This document shows, in pieces, positions 8,332-17,759 of a stretch of DNA of 64,000 nt. Location of the stretch: assembly GCF_012849055.1 (NCBI RefSeq), contig NZ_CP051677.1, positions 2,867,001 through 2,931,000 of the forward strand. The letters run 5' to 3'. This stretch comes from Spirosoma rhododendri (GTDB lineage: Bacteria; Bacteroidota; Bacteroidia; Cytophagales; Spirosomataceae). The position numbers and the translations under genes were made by a program. How positions within the stretch are numbered: the first letter of the stretch is position 1; every line of letters starts with the position of its first letter. The notes under the pieces were generated by a model that saw nothing but the letters and a program-made list of their open reading frames with translations, was not told where the DNA came from and ran no database searches.

Positions 8332-9483
8332 TTAGCCGCTCAGTTGGGTTGTTCCGGTATTTTTCCGCTCGTTGTACGAAAAATACCGTTTCAGGCCGTT
8401 GATCGGTCTTTCAAACAGATACCACGATACTGAAGCCAGCACCAACAATACGGCCAAACTCAACAACCGGTGCGACCAGAAGCCCAACGACAGATGAACG
8501 CCCAGCCGGTTGGTGATCCGGAGTAACAAAGGTACGGCATAGCCCGGAACCAGCATATGAAACACATAAATACCGTAACTGATTCGCCCGATGTACTGCA
8601 ACAGGCTGTTATTCAGTATCAAGCCTCCCGCACCACCAAAACCCAGACTGGCCCCAACGACAAACCACAGGGCAATGACCGAAATCAGCAGTCGTTGAAA
8701 CAGCACCACGGCCAGATGATCGCCGGGCAGCAGGGTCAGTAAACCGATCAGGAGAATCAGCGCCACGATTGTGGTTATGCTCAGCGTTTGCCGAAACCGG
8801 GCAATCGTGTCTGGCCGCTCGGTTGTGATCCAGGCCCAGAGTGCGCCCAACCCGAACGCATCAAAGCTGGCAGGCGTCAGTACCCCGTCGAAATCACCGT
8901 TCCAGTAGCCGTAGCCCCGAAACAATACGCCGATACCGATCATGGTGATGATAACAGCCCGGAACAGGCGTGGCGGAGTCAGCAGCACTACCCATGGCCA
9001 GACCAGATACAACTGCTCCTCAACACCCAGCGTCCAGAAGGGCGATAACAGATCGGCCCAATTGCCCGTCCGGTGCAGCAGGATATTGTAACCGTAGAAA
9101 TAGTAGTACGCCGGGTGAGCCCAAATGTCGGACGCCTGCGGCAGGAACACGTAGACGAACGTAATGACCAGGTAATACAGCGGGAAGATGCGCAGCACCC
9201 GGCGAACGAAAAAGTTGCGGTACGTATGGCCCAGCGTTGTTTTGCCCGCCCTGATACGGTCGCGGTTGCCGAGCAGGATGCGGGTAATCAGGAAGCCGCT
9301 GACGACAAAAAACACCATCACCCCGATGGTACCGTTGGGGAGCCGATTGATGCCTTCACCCGTTGGAAACCAGTGGTAAACGACCACCAGCAGCACGGCC
9401 AGCGTTCGCAGTGAGTCGAGTTGCGGCATGTGTCCGGCCAGGGGCTGGTCCGCAGTCTGTCGGGGCGAAGGCACAGGTGTCAT
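8332..9483 (-). CDS. Acyltransferase family 3 (OafA/YrhL-like) membrane protein
   Basis: The 383-residue protein has the Acyltransferase-3 signature: LDSLRTLAVLLVVVYHW with the conserved His near residue 42, then FFVVSGFLI, RRVLRIFPLYYL in the next loop, and FWTLGVEEQLYLVWP. About ten hydrophobic helices follow one another to the C-terminal FERPI. Such enzymes move acetyl or other acyl groups across the inner membrane onto sugar hydroxyls of O-antigen or capsule. The start overlaps the stop of the upstream GT4 gene by 4 bases (ATGA). The C-terminal SGNH domain seen in some members is absent, so this is the membrane-only form. Confidence 0.9.
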   Translation of the reverse strand: MTPVPSPRQTADQPLAGHMPQLDSLRTLAVLLVVVYHWFPTGEGINRLPNGTIGVMVFFVVSGFLITRILLGNRDRIRAGKTTLGHTYRNFFVRRVLRIFPLYYLVITFVYVFLPQASDIWAHPAYYYFYGYNILLHRTGNWADLLSPFWTLGVEEQLYLVWPWVVLLTPPRLFRAVIITMIGIGVLFRGYGYWNGDFDGVLTPASFDAFGLGALWAWITTERPDTIARFRQTLSITTIVALILLIGLLTLLPGDHLAVVLFQRLLISVIALWFVVGASLGFGGAGGLILNNSLLQYIGRISYGIYVFHMLVPGYAVPLLLRITNRLGVHLSLGFWSHRLLSLAVLLVLASVSWYLFERPINGLKRYFSYNERKNTGTTQLSG

Positions 9484-10670
9484 CGGGCGGTCAGTTGATC
9501 AAACAGCGTAACCAGCGTATCGACGCTCTGCTGCGCCGGGTGACGTTCCATTATCTTTGCGCCCAGACGCTGCCCCATCGTTCGGCGCAGGGCGGGCTGT
9601 TGCAGCAGGTCAACAACGCGGCTGCTCATAGCGTCGAGGTCGAGGTACGGTACGACGAAACCCCCGTCGGCCTCGACCAGTTCGGGCGATCCACCGGCTC
9701 CGGCAAAGCAAACGACGGGTACGCCACTGAGTCCGGCCTCAAACACGACCAGCGGGTACGGGTCTTCGCGCGAGCAGAGCACAAACACGTCGAACCGTTT
9801 CATGTAGCGCAGCACATCGGGCGTCGGCGGAATCAGGTGGACGCAATCAGCCAGTCCCGCCTTACGGATGTCGAGCAACAGGTCTTCCCGTAGTAAACTC
9901 GGCGGCATACCGACCCAAACAAAATGCACGGGCGTATCCGCCATGCGGCCGGTTACCTGCCGGGCCAGCGCCACAAACAGATCGTTGCCTTTGCGCCATT
10001 CGGCATTGCCACAGCCACCCACGATGAGCGCGTTGGGCGGCAAGCCCAGGGTGTCGTACAGGTCGGGCTGCTCGTGAGCCTGCGCGACGTTGGCAACCAG
10101 TGCGGGGGTGTCAATCAGTGTGTACTGCGTGATTTTCGCCGGATCGACGCTGTGCTGATTTACGTAATAGTCGGCGGTAGCTTTCGAGACAGCCAGTAGC
10201 CGGGTTGTCCGGGCCAGTAGTTCGGCCAGTTCCGCCGGGTCGGTATAGATTCGCACCGACATATCCAGCTCGTGCGCAAACGTCACGACCGGCACGGTGG
10301 GGGCAAGGCCCAACTGCACAAACCAGCGACTGCTCATGACCGTATTGGCCAGCACCAGATCGATGCTGTCCAGATTCAGCTCCGACTGTATTTGCTGCTG
10401 GTGTGCGGTTCGCCGTCGCTGATACGCCTGATCCCAGATGCCCATGCGCCACAGCACTTTATCGGCCAGTACACCCACCACGTGCGACGGCTGCGCGGGC
10501 CAGAGTGTGACCGGACAAATAGCCTGATACTCATCAAGCAGCGGGCCACCTTCACCCAGCAGCAGGTGCAGATCGTAGCCACGCTCGCGCAGTAGCCGCA
10601 TCAGGTTGAGTAATACCAGCTGCGCTCCCGCCCGGTTGGCGTCGTGACCGATGAGTAGTATCTTTTTCAG
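9480..10670 (-). CDS. Family 4 glycosyltransferase with a non-ATG start
   Basis: The first ATG (10601) would remove the opening strand of the GT-B fold. Reading upstream in frame gives KKILLIGHDANRAGAQLVLL, a typical GT4 N-terminus, and no ATG exists before stops. The most likely start is CTG at 10668-10670 or ATT at 10671-10673, giving about 396 residues. The C-terminal half has GNAEWRKGNDLF, the donor loop, and EDPYPLVVFE with the two Glu of the GT4 E-x7-E motif. The gene follows an octamer-built hairpin (10684-10783). A rare start codon would lower expression; a lost start through a base error is the alternative. Confidence 0.82.
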   Translation of the reverse strand: MKKILLIGHDANRAGAQLVLLNLMRLLRERGYDLHLLLGEGGPLLDEYQAICPVTLWPAQPSHVVGVLADKVLWRMGIWDQAYQRRRTAHQQQIQSELNLDSIDLVLANTVMSSRWFVQLGLAPTVPVVTFAHELDMSVRIYTDPAELAELLARTTRLLAVSKATADYYVNQHSVDPAKITQYTLIDTPALVANVAQAHEQPDLYDTLGLPPNALIVGGCGNAEWRKGNDLFVALARQVTGRMADTPVHFVWVGMPPSLLREDLLLDIRKAGLADCVHLIPPTPDVLRYMKRFDVFVLCSREDPYPLVVFEAGLSGVPVVCFAGAGGSPELVEADGGFVVPYLDLDAMSSRVVDLLQQPALRRTMGQRLGAKIMERHPAQQSVDTLVTLFDQLTAR

Positions 10671-10683
10671 AATATGGTGTAAG

Positions 10684-10783
10684 GTTATAGAGTCATAAAG
10701 TTGTAGAGTTGTAAAGTTGACCAGCGCGTTAGCCCTTCCGGCGGCAGCAACTTTACAACTCTATAACGTTACGACTTTACAAC
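10684..10783. repeat. Intergenic hairpin with octamer-repeat arms
   Basis: The arms are 10684-10719 and 10748-10783 (36 bases, about 31 complementary) around a GC-rich loop. Each arm is a degenerate tandem of octamers such as TTATAGAG, TCATAAAG, TTGTAGAG, TTGTAAAG. It fills the gap between the NeuD-type gene and the GT4 gene. It shares its words with the hairpin at 61185-61325. Confidence 0.85.
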
Positions 10784-10795
10784 TATCAACGACGC

Positions 10796-11452
10796 TTAAT
10801 ACGCTTTATAACTCGGAATGGGCCGTTTCTCGGCGGGATTACCGACGTAAACACCCCAGGCATCGGTGTTTTTGGTGACCGACGCGGCCATACCGACCAG
10901 CGTACCTTCGCCGATGGTCAGGTAATCGCGGATGGTACTGTTGACCCCAAAAAACGAGTACGAACCGATGGTGCAGTGCCCCGACATAACCACGTGTGAG
11001 GTAAAGAATACGTGGTCATTGATGCGGCCGTGGTGCCCGATGTGATTACCACTCCACAACACGACGTTATTACCGATAGTGGTGAACGGCTGAATGGTAT
11101 TGTCTTCGAGAATAAAGCAGTTTTCGCCGATTTCGTTGCCGAAGGTGGTCGATTTCGAGCTGATGTATGAAATAAACTCATACCCTTTCGCTTTGGCTTC
11201 CAGATAGATACGCTCCCGGTTCTTGTTCATTCCCTTGCCTGTCATCGGCGCAAAGAACTTGTACTCCTGTGGGGGAAAAAGTTCTGCCACGTCTTCAAAC
11301 GGAACGAGAGGCAGCCCCCGAAATCCGGTTTTGTCGTGCAGGTACTCCTGATTTACCGTGAACGCAACGACTTCGTGTTCCGAATCATGCGTCAGGTAGA
11401 AGTGGGCCAGTTCGGCCGTATCCATAACCCCGAAAATAATAACCTTCGCCAT
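10796..11452 (-). CDS. NeuD-family sugar O-acetyltransferase (left-handed beta helix)
   Basis: The 218-residue protein has an N-terminal PglD/NeuD-like nucleotide-binding domain (KVIIFGVMDTAELAHFYL) and a C-terminal left-handed beta helix of hexapeptide repeats from about residue 105, including IGENCFILEDN, IGNNVVLWSG, IGSYSFFGVN and IGEGTLVGMAA. The GHHGRI segment near residue 139 holds the His that serves as general base in this family. Acetyl-CoA should donate an acetyl group to a sugar or nucleotide-sugar amine or hydroxyl. With the DegT aminotransferase in the same locus, an N- or O-acetylated aminosugar is a reasonable product. Confidence 0.8.
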   Translation of the reverse strand: MAKVIIFGVMDTAELAHFYLTHDSEHEVVAFTVNQEYLHDKTGFRGLPLVPFEDVAELFPPQEYKFFAPMTGKGMNKNRERIYLEAKAKGYEFISYISSKSTTFGNEIGENCFILEDNTIQPFTTIGNNVVLWSGNHIGHHGRINDHVFFTSHVVMSGHCTIGSYSFFGVNSTIRDYLTIGEGTLVGMAASVTKNTDAWGVYVGNPAEKRPIPSYKAY

Positions 11453-11460
11453 AGTGTAAA

Positions 11461-11537
11461 GAGCGAAAGAGCGAAAGAATCAAAGAGTGAAAATTGCTGA
11501 CGCGCATTATCGCTCTTTTGCTCTTTCACTCTTTCGC
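11461..11537. repeat. Intergenic hairpin with octamer-repeat arms
   Basis: The left arm is a tandem of octamers close to AGAGCGAA (with variants AGAATCAA and AGAGTGAA); the right arm from about 11510 is the degenerate reverse complement. It fills the space between the wbqC-like gene and the NeuD-type gene, beginning 8 bases before the latter's start codon. It uses the same word family as the hairpin in front of purL (32978-33062). Confidence 0.8.
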
Positions 11538-11544
11538 AATTAAA

Positions 11545-12255
11545 TTATACGAGTTCATACTGCGTTAGTAATTCCTTTGTTGCGGGTACGTCGTTGAACA
11601 TGAGGGCGTCGAGTATGGATAGCCAGGGGATGAATGTACTGCTATCGCCCCGGTTAAACTGTGCGTACTCGACCCGCTTCGACTGAATGAAGTTCAGGGT
11701 AATACCCGCTTCGGCAAAGCGCTCCCGATTATAAAGCTCCATACCACCGATTGGATTGATGTAGCGCGTAGCCCCTTCCTGCTTACAGATGTCCAGAATC
11801 CGTTCCTGTGCTTTCAGCTGCGTATTCTCGTAGACCGACGACGAGGCTACCAATGTCGGTGTCAGCCCCAGATAACCGTTCAGTTCAACCAGACTGTGGT
11901 AGATAAGCTCGGCGATGGAGCCGGTAGTAAAGTTGACGATTTTTTCGGTCAGCGGCATAACGGCCGCGTACTGTGGTGCCTTCCGATAGCCCTGCTCGAT
12001 GGTTTTCAGCAGCTTGCTCCGCCATTTCGGATCATCGGCCAGTTGAACTTCGTTGATTCGCTTATTCTGACTGGCATCTTTCAGCGGGATGGTGAACAGG
12101 TGCTCCTGCCCGTTGATTAACAGCTTGTTACGATTGATCCAGCCCCGATTTATGAACGAAACATCATCGTACAGCACAAACGTATCAACAGCCCCCATCA
12201 ACTGCATGTAGCCAATGTACGGCAAGAAATAAGGCTGCATGATGGCAAGGGTCAT
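11545..12255 (-). CDS. WbqC-like family protein
   Basis: The 236-residue protein is a textbook WbqC-like sequence: MTLAIMQPYFLPYIGYMQL at the start, FVLYDDVSFINRGWINRNK, and further on INPIGGMELY and FIPWLSILDAL near the end. Members of this family accompany O-antigen and sialic-acid-like sugar genes and are thought to be transferases working on aminosugar derivatives, but the exact reaction is not settled. It stands between the GT-C gene and the NeuD-type acetyltransferase, separated from both by heptamer or octamer hairpins, so expression may still be joint by read-through. Confidence 0.85.
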   Translation of the reverse strand: MTLAIMQPYFLPYIGYMQLMGAVDTFVLYDDVSFINRGWINRNKLLINGQEHLFTIPLKDASQNKRINEVQLADDPKWRSKLLKTIEQGYRKAPQYAAVMPLTEKIVNFTTGSIAELIYHSLVELNGYLGLTPTLVASSSVYENTQLKAQERILDICKQEGATRYINPIGGMELYNRERFAEAGITLNFIQSKRVEYAQFNRGDSSTFIPWLSILDALMFNDVPATKELLTQYELV

Positions 12256-12259
12256 GGAC

Positions 12260-12337
12260 GGGTTTGTAGTTTAATGGTCAATGTCTAAGGTTTTGTGGCA
12301 GCCAACGTTAACCATTGAACCATAAACCTTAAACTAT
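12260..12337. repeat. Intergenic hairpin with heptamer-repeat arms
   Basis: The left arm reads as heptamers GGGTTTG, TAGTTTA, ATGGTCA, ATGTCTA, AGGTTTT; the right arm (about 12307-12337) is an imperfect reverse complement. It occupies the whole gap between the wbqC-like gene and the GT-C-type gene, ending at the latter's stop codon. Confidence 0.75.
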
Positions 12338-14473
12338 CTATTTCAGCTTGCGTAAATAATAGTCTTCACCGGGCACGATAACGGCCTGACGCATGGTGGT
12401 GTCGGTACCAAGCCGCAGGTCGCCCGGTTGGGGGGTAATGACGCTTTTATCGAAAAACAGATAATCGGCGGCCTTGGGAATGGGTTGCACGCCCTGCTCA
12501 AACGGGTTGATAGTGATGAGTCGGCGCGACAGGTGAGGACCGTACAGCGGGTATTCGTAGTCGTCGTTGATCGTGCCGAGGGCCACCGTCGCTGTGTCGG
12601 GTACGAGTTGGTTAAAGCGCTCGTAAGGCGTGTAGATATCGGGTCGGCCGAGCGTCATCTGACGGATGCGATCCGAGGCAAAAGCCGATGGGTAAGCAAT
12701 GCCATCGGGTGCACGCCAGGGCAACGGCAGGGCACGGATGTTCAGAAACACGCATAGCACAGCCGATAGACAGCCAAGCCCCGTTACCATACCGACATAG
12801 ATTTTGCCCAGAAAATGGCCCGGGTTGGTAAATGTCAGTCTGGGGCTCAGTAAGAGTAAGCCCGCAAACGGCGCGCTCATCAGCCCGGTTTCGATAAAAT
12901 AACGCCCTTTAAATGGGTCGTACGGTGCAGAATAGGATAGGGTTACGAAGTGTAGAAGGACGGCTACCGCCAGAAAAATGTACGGATCATCGAGCAGTTT
13001 AGGCGTCAGTCTGAGCCAGCGAACCAGCGACAGAATAAGCAGGGGGAGCAGTAGCCCAAAACCAAAAATACCCCAGTACGGGTTGGCATTGAAAAACACA
13101 AACCGGCGATCGAAAGCGAAGGGCTGAATCGAGAAGTCGGTTTCCTCATCGAGCCGCATATGCAATTTAGCCTCCAGCCAAACCAGCGGCTCGCGCATCA
13201 GATGATTCAGTCGGTTACCCGTTGGCAGGTTACGCAGCCCGTCGAGGTTGATGTGGTCGAAACTGTAGCGTACCAGGTTTCGGCTGCCCTGCTCCAGCAA
13301 ATTCTTCAGCGATCCCGCCCGCTCAACCGACTGGTGTTTTAGGGCGGTTGGTGGGCCGATCGGGTGGCCGAAAACTTCAATGTTCTTCAGATAGCCCGTC
13401 GGCAGCGTCCACAGGCTGACACCGATAAGGATTGCACCCGCGAGTCGCAGCGTCCGACCGACTGTGGTGGCCAGCGAATCAGACAGAAAGACGGTGTAAA
13501 TCATGATGACAAACACCGATGGCAGCAGCAGCGCAAACGTGATCTTGTGCCCAAAGGCAATTCCGAAAGCCATACCCGCCATGTACAGATAGCGGTTGTC
13601 GCGGGTTTGCCGATACGTAAATAGCATGTACAGTACCACGCTCAGGTAGGCCGTCAGTACGATGTCGGTTTCGGTGGTGATGGCCTGCATCAGAAAATCG
13701 GGCACCAGTGCATAGATCAGGGCACATAAGAAACTGGCCGTCATGTTGGCCCGACCAGTGGTTAGCTGACCGATGCGCTGCACGATACCGAACACCGACA
13801 CAATAGCCGTCCAGTAGCTGAGGTGATGGATGAACTTGAACCCGTTTTCAAAATGGTTCGTCATCAGAAACCCGTAAATCTGGAGCGTGCAGACGCTTTT
13901 TGGGTAGGTATCGATGTTCCAGTTCGTACCACCAAAATGACGCATCGTACCGCGCTGCACGTACTGCATCACCCGATTCAGGTGGCCCGTCATGCTGTCC
14001 CACTCATTCGGCACAGTAAATAGAACCAGCAACAGATTCGTAACGGCAATCACGCTCAGCGTGAGCAGCAGCACCAGAAAAATAATGTTCAGATAAGGCG
14101 GCAACGATTCAAACCACTCCACACCAAGCTTACGTCGGTCGGCTACTAACGCCGGTATGGAAAAGGGGGTTGGCCGACCTGCCAGCCAACCCAGTACCCC
14201 GCCAACGACCGTTGCCGTGACGAAGACACCCAACCCCCAGGCCAGCGTGTTTGCTGTCAGATACAGGGCCGACAGCACAAAGCCCGTCAGGATGACGCTG
14301 CCCGCTCCCAGTAGAAAGGTTGTCAGCCACCAATCCGTCAAAGAAGGGCGGGCGATGCGACTCGCCAGATGACCCAGATAAATCAAAAACAAAACCAGCC
14401 CGGCCAGTTTAGGTAGCAGCAGGGCACTATCGGTCAGGCCGCTGAGCAGGATGCTGTTCAGAAGGCTAGACAT
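12338..14473 (-). CDS. Large multispanning membrane protein, putative GT-C glycosyltransferase
   Basis: The 711-residue protein has about twelve to thirteen hydrophobic helices spread over residues 15-600 and a soluble C-terminal tail. Between early helices there is a loop with WDSMTGHLNR, a candidate acidic catalytic motif for the GT-C fold (ArnT/PMT/GT39-like enzymes keep an Asp in the first periplasmic loop), and FGGTNWNIDTYPKSV follows. Such enzymes use polyprenyl-phosphate sugars on the periplasmic side. I do not recognise a precise family. The stop region overlaps the gap hairpin and the start overlaps the DegT gene's stop by 8 bases, indicating one operon. Confidence 0.65.
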   Translation of the reverse strand: MSSLLNSILLSGLTDSALLLPKLAGLVLFLIYLGHLASRIARPSLTDWWLTTFLLGAGSVILTGFVLSALYLTANTLAWGLGVFVTATVVGGVLGWLAGRPTPFSIPALVADRRKLGVEWFESLPPYLNIIFLVLLLTLSVIAVTNLLLVLFTVPNEWDSMTGHLNRVMQYVQRGTMRHFGGTNWNIDTYPKSVCTLQIYGFLMTNHFENGFKFIHHLSYWTAIVSVFGIVQRIGQLTTGRANMTASFLCALIYALVPDFLMQAITTETDIVLTAYLSVVLYMLFTYRQTRDNRYLYMAGMAFGIAFGHKITFALLLPSVFVIMIYTVFLSDSLATTVGRTLRLAGAILIGVSLWTLPTGYLKNIEVFGHPIGPPTALKHQSVERAGSLKNLLEQGSRNLVRYSFDHINLDGLRNLPTGNRLNHLMREPLVWLEAKLHMRLDEETDFSIQPFAFDRRFVFFNANPYWGIFGFGLLLPLLILSLVRWLRLTPKLLDDPYIFLAVAVLLHFVTLSYSAPYDPFKGRYFIETGLMSAPFAGLLLLSPRLTFTNPGHFLGKIYVGMVTGLGCLSAVLCVFLNIRALPLPWRAPDGIAYPSAFASDRIRQMTLGRPDIYTPYERFNQLVPDTATVALGTINDDYEYPLYGPHLSRRLITINPFEQGVQPIPKAADYLFFDKSVITPQPGDLRLGTDTTMRQAVIVPGEDYYLRKLK

Positions 14474-15554
14474 GATTGTTTATGATGGTGGCGATACGGT
14501 CGACGTCGGATTCCGGCAGGTCGGGGTACATGGGCAGCGCCAGCACCCGCAGCGCTACCGACTCCGACACAGGGCAAGCCTGCGCCTGTCCCGCGCCCGG
14601 CGGCACGGCGAAAGGCAGCGTGTTCAGCGACGGATAAAAATACCGGCGTGGTGTAATCTCGGCAGCTTTCAGCGCGTCGACCACGCGCAGCAGCGTTTCT
14701 TCCGACTCAAACACCACGGGGTAGTACGCGTAGTTGTATTCGATGCCGGGTGTCAGGGCGGGGCGGGAAATCTTATCGAAGTTCAGCCGGGCGTCGTACC
14801 AGCCGAATACCTGCTTCCGGGCGGCAATCAGTTCGTCGACTTTGGGTAGTACGCACAAACCCATCGCTGCGTGCAGCTCCGAATTTTTGGCGTTGATCCC
14901 CACGCTGTAGTAATCGTCGTTGCGGTGTCCGAAGGAGCGATACCGCCGAAGCGTCAGGGCCAGCTCATCGTCGTTCGTAACGATACAACCACCCTCAACA
15001 CTGTGAAATACCTTCGTTGCGTGGAAGCTACAGGTGCTCACATCGCCATAATTCAGGATGGCTTCACCGTTGTAGCGGGCACCAAACGTGTGGGCCGCGT
15101 CGTAGATAACTTTCAGGTTGTACTTGTCGGCAATCGCCTGAATGGCTTCGATCCGGCAGGCATTACCGTACACGTGCGTCGCCATGATCGCCTGCGTATT
15201 CTCTGTAATCAACGGCTCGATCTTGTCGGCGTCGAGGCAGAAATCATCCGGGCGAATGTCGGCGTAAACGGGCGTACACCCTTCCCAGAGTAGCACGTTC
15301 GTTGTGGCCACGTAGGAGAAAGGCGTCGTGATAACTTCTTTGGTGATATTCATGGCCTTGAGGGCCATTTGCAGAACAATGGTACCGTTTGAGCAGATCA
15401 GCAGATGCTTCACGCCCAGGTACTCTTTCATCTGTTCCTCCAGCTTCTGCAACAGCGGCCCGTCGTTCGTCAGGTGCACCCGATCCCATACTCCTTTGAG
15501 CAGGGCCGTATATTCGTCGAAGTCGGGTAAGTACGATTTGGTAACGTTAATCAT
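14466..15554 (-). CDS. DegT/DnrJ/EryC1/StrS-family sugar aminotransferase
   Basis: The 362-residue protein is a PLP-dependent nucleotide-sugar aminotransferase. The PLP lysine is K181 in SFHATKVFHSVEGG, D152 in YDAAHTFGA holds the pyridine nitrogen, and CSNGT at 54-58 with TPFSYVAT at 77-84 forms the phosphate pocket. The family transfers an amino group from glutamate to a 3- or 4-keto-nucleotide sugar. With NeuD-type and WbqC-like genes close by, the locus probably makes an N-acylated aminosugar. No dehydratase for the keto-sugar is seen in this window, so it must be encoded elsewhere. The 3' end overlaps the GT-C gene by 8 bases. Confidence 0.92.
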   Translation of the reverse strand: MINVTKSYLPDFDEYTALLKGVWDRVHLTNDGPLLQKLEEQMKEYLGVKHLLICSNGTIVLQMALKAMNITKEVITTPFSYVATTNVLLWEGCTPVYADIRPDDFCLDADKIEPLITENTQAIMATHVYGNACRIEAIQAIADKYNLKVIYDAAHTFGARYNGEAILNYGDVSTCSFHATKVFHSVEGGCIVTNDDELALTLRRYRSFGHRNDDYYSVGINAKNSELHAAMGLCVLPKVDELIAARKQVFGWYDARLNFDKISRPALTPGIEYNYAYYPVVFESEETLLRVVDALKAAEITPRRYFYPSLNTLPFAVPPGAGQAQACPVSESVALRVLALPMYPDLPESDVDRIATIINNHV

Positions 15555-15637
15555 AGAGAGAGGCCGGTGCTGGCACTCGTTTACACGGCAGGCGGTAAAG
15601 TGCTGCGAACCGGATGCGGAGATCTAAACCCCAGAAC

Positions 15638-16891
15638 TTATTTTACTGCTTCCTCGAGCATCCCGATCTGAAACGGGAACTGCGGCCGGACGTAGCCGGG
15701 CCATTTTCCGTACCAGGCAATGCCCTCGCGGTAGTCTTCCACGTCGAACGTCAGGCTTTCCTCCATCGTAAACAGGGGCGTCACGGTATCTTTCACGATC
15801 ATGACCGAGATTGTGTACGATCCGTCGTTGAGGAAATAACCGGGGATAACGCACTCGCCCGCGATGACGCCCGGCCCGTACGGCTGCGATTTCGTGCCGA
15901 CGTTGAAGATGCACTCGCCAGTCAGCGAATTGAGGTGCATCGACAGATTCAGGTTAGCACTGTCCATCATGTTCCAGAACTCAAACCGGAACTTCATGGG
16001 GGTTCGCACGTCGATGTGCGTCAGCTCGTCCTGATACTCCGGGATCAGTTCGATGCGCTTGATGCGCACCAGATCGTTGCCCGGCGCGTTTTCGGGCGTG
16101 TCCCACTCGCGAAGCAGCCGCGTGCGTGACACTTTGCTCAGGTACGTGGCAACAACCTGATTGGTTTCACCCTGCTCCAGCAGTTGCCCTTTCTCAAAGT
16201 AGAACGCTTTGTTGCACAGCGCCTGCACCGCCGTCAGGTTGTGGCTGACGAACAGAATCGTACGACCACTGGCGGAGTTGTCGCGCATCTTACCCAGACT
16301 TTTCTTCTGAAATTCAGCGTCGCCAACGGCCAGTACTTCGTCCACGATCATGATCTCGGGGTCGAGGTGGGCGGAGATGGCAAAACCCAGGCGAACGTAC
16401 ATGCCCGAGGAGTACCGCTTGACGGGGGTATCGAGGAATTTTTCGACCCCGGCAAAGGCTACGATTTCGTCAAACTGCTTGCGGATTTCACTCCGGCTCA
16501 TGCCCAGCAGCGAACCGTTGAGGAAGATATTTTCGCGACCGGTCAGTTCGGGGTGGAAACCCGTCCCAACTTCGAGCAGCGACGCTACCCGGCCCCGAAT
16601 TCGAACCGACCCACTCGTCGGTTCGATGATTTTGCTCAGGATCTTGAGCAGCGTCGATTTACCCGCGCCGTTGTGACCCACGATACCGACCCGGTCGCCC
16701 TGCTCGATGGAAAAGCTCACATCGCGCAGCGCCCAGAACTCCTCGTGGGTGGTGGTAATTTTATCTTTCTTCTGGCCGAACAACTGCCGGAAATTCTCGC
16801 TCACCACATCCCGCAGGGTATTGACGCCCTTACCTTTCTGGTGGTCGATGATGTATTGTTTGCTGATGTTTTCGACCGTAATGACCGACAT
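15638..16891 (-). CDS. wzt: Polysaccharide ABC exporter ATP-binding subunit (Wzt-like)
   Basis: The nucleotide-binding domain covers residues 1-250: Walker A GHNGAGKST at 72-80, signature YSSGMYVRL at 160-168 and Walker B IMIVDE at 180-185. This is the TagH/KpsT/Wzt subfamily. Residues from about 265 to 417 form an extra domain like the Wzt C-terminal domain, which in O-antigen exporters recognises the modified non-reducing end of the finished glycan. This extension argues for an O-antigen-type chain-terminated export route. It pairs with the permease 10 bases upstream. The activity is ATP-driven export of lipid-linked polysaccharide across the inner membrane. Confidence 0.92.
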   Translation of the reverse strand: MSVITVENISKQYIIDHQKGKGVNTLRDVVSENFRQLFGQKKDKITTTHEEFWALRDVSFSIEQGDRVGIVGHNGAGKSTLLKILSKIIEPTSGSVRIRGRVASLLEVGTGFHPELTGRENIFLNGSLLGMSRSEIRKQFDEIVAFAGVEKFLDTPVKRYSSGMYVRLGFAISAHLDPEIMIVDEVLAVGDAEFQKKSLGKMRDNSASGRTILFVSHNLTAVQALCNKAFYFEKGQLLEQGETNQVVATYLSKVSRTRLLREWDTPENAPGNDLVRIKRIELIPEYQDELTHIDVRTPMKFRFEFWNMMDSANLNLSMHLNSLTGECIFNVGTKSQPYGPGVIAGECVIPGYFLNDGSYTISVMIVKDTVTPLFTMEESLTFDVEDYREGIAWYGKWPGYVRPQFPFQIGMLEEAVK

Positions 16892-16901
16892 ACTAATTGC
16901 G

Positions 16902-17759
16902 TTAAATATCGTCTACAAACGAGTTCTCGCGCTTGCGGAAGAAGTAAACCGACAGAATCAGACAAATACCCGTCAATACAACGGATGCCAGCAGGCTCTG
17001 CGGATTGAAATAAGTTTTACCCCCCAGCAAAGCCCACCGAAAGCCATCGATGATACCCACCATTGGGTTGAGAATATAGATCGGGTACCAACGTTCGTCG
17101 GCTACCAACTGACTCGTGTAAGCGATTGGGCACGCGTAGAAACCGACCTGTACGATAAAGGGAATCAGCTGCCCGATGTCACGAAATTTCACGTTAATGA
17201 CTGCAAAAAACAGACCGAACGCAAACGCAGCCAGTACTGCCAGCACCACAAATACCGGGACCAGCAGCAAATGCCAGTCGGGTATGAACTGATACCAGAT
17301 CGCCAGCAGGATAAACAAGCCCAGCGACACCAGAAAATCAAGGAAGCTGACGGCAATTGAGCTGAGCGGCATCAGCAACCGGGGAAAGTATACTTTCGTG
17401 ACCAGATTGGAGTTGAGCGTTACGCTGTTGCTGATCTGCGTAAAGGCCGTCGAAAAAAACGTCCAGATCGTGATGCCGGCCAGCACCATGAGTGGATAGG
17501 GAATACCCGGATCACCTTTCAACTTGGCAACCTTGCTGAATACGAAGACCATGATGAGCATGGTTGTCAGCGGGCGAATGAGGCCCCAGGCCATGCCCAG
17601 AGCCGTCTGCTTGTACCGAACCGATACGTCGCGCATCGACAGAATCAGCAGCAATTCACGGTTGCGCCACAGGTCTCGCCAGTAATGTTTCTCCGAGCGG
17701 CCGGGCTGTATAACTACCTCTTGTGTTTTCAATGATTTATGGTTTTCGGTTTTCAGCAT
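16902..17759 (-). CDS. wzm: Polysaccharide ABC exporter permease (Wzm-like)
   Basis: The 285-residue protein has the ABC-2 polysaccharide-export layout: a cytoplasmic N-terminus with HYWRDLWRNRELLLILSMRD followed directly by VRYKQTALGMAWGLIRP and six hydrophobic helices. It forms the channel for the Wzt-like ATPase downstream. The first residues (MLKTENHKSLKT) are encoded by the left arm of the heptamer hairpin at 17735-17819; a TTG at codon 10 (17730-17732) would be an alternative start that avoids most of the repeat. The conserved part begins near residue 20, so either start gives a working protein. Confidence 0.9.
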   Translation of the reverse strand: MLKTENHKSLKTQEVVIQPGRSEKHYWRDLWRNRELLLILSMRDVSVRYKQTALGMAWGLIRPLTTMLIMVFVFSKVAKLKGDPGIPYPLMVLAGITIWTFFSTAFTQISNSVTLNSNLVTKVYFPRLLMPLSSIAVSFLDFLVSLGLFILLAIWYQFIPDWHLLLVPVFVVLAVLAAFAFGLFFAVINVKFRDIGQLIPFIVQVGFYACPIAYTSQLVADERWYPIYILNPMVGIIDGFRWALLGGKTYFNPQSLLASVVLTGICLILSVYFFRKRENSFVDDI

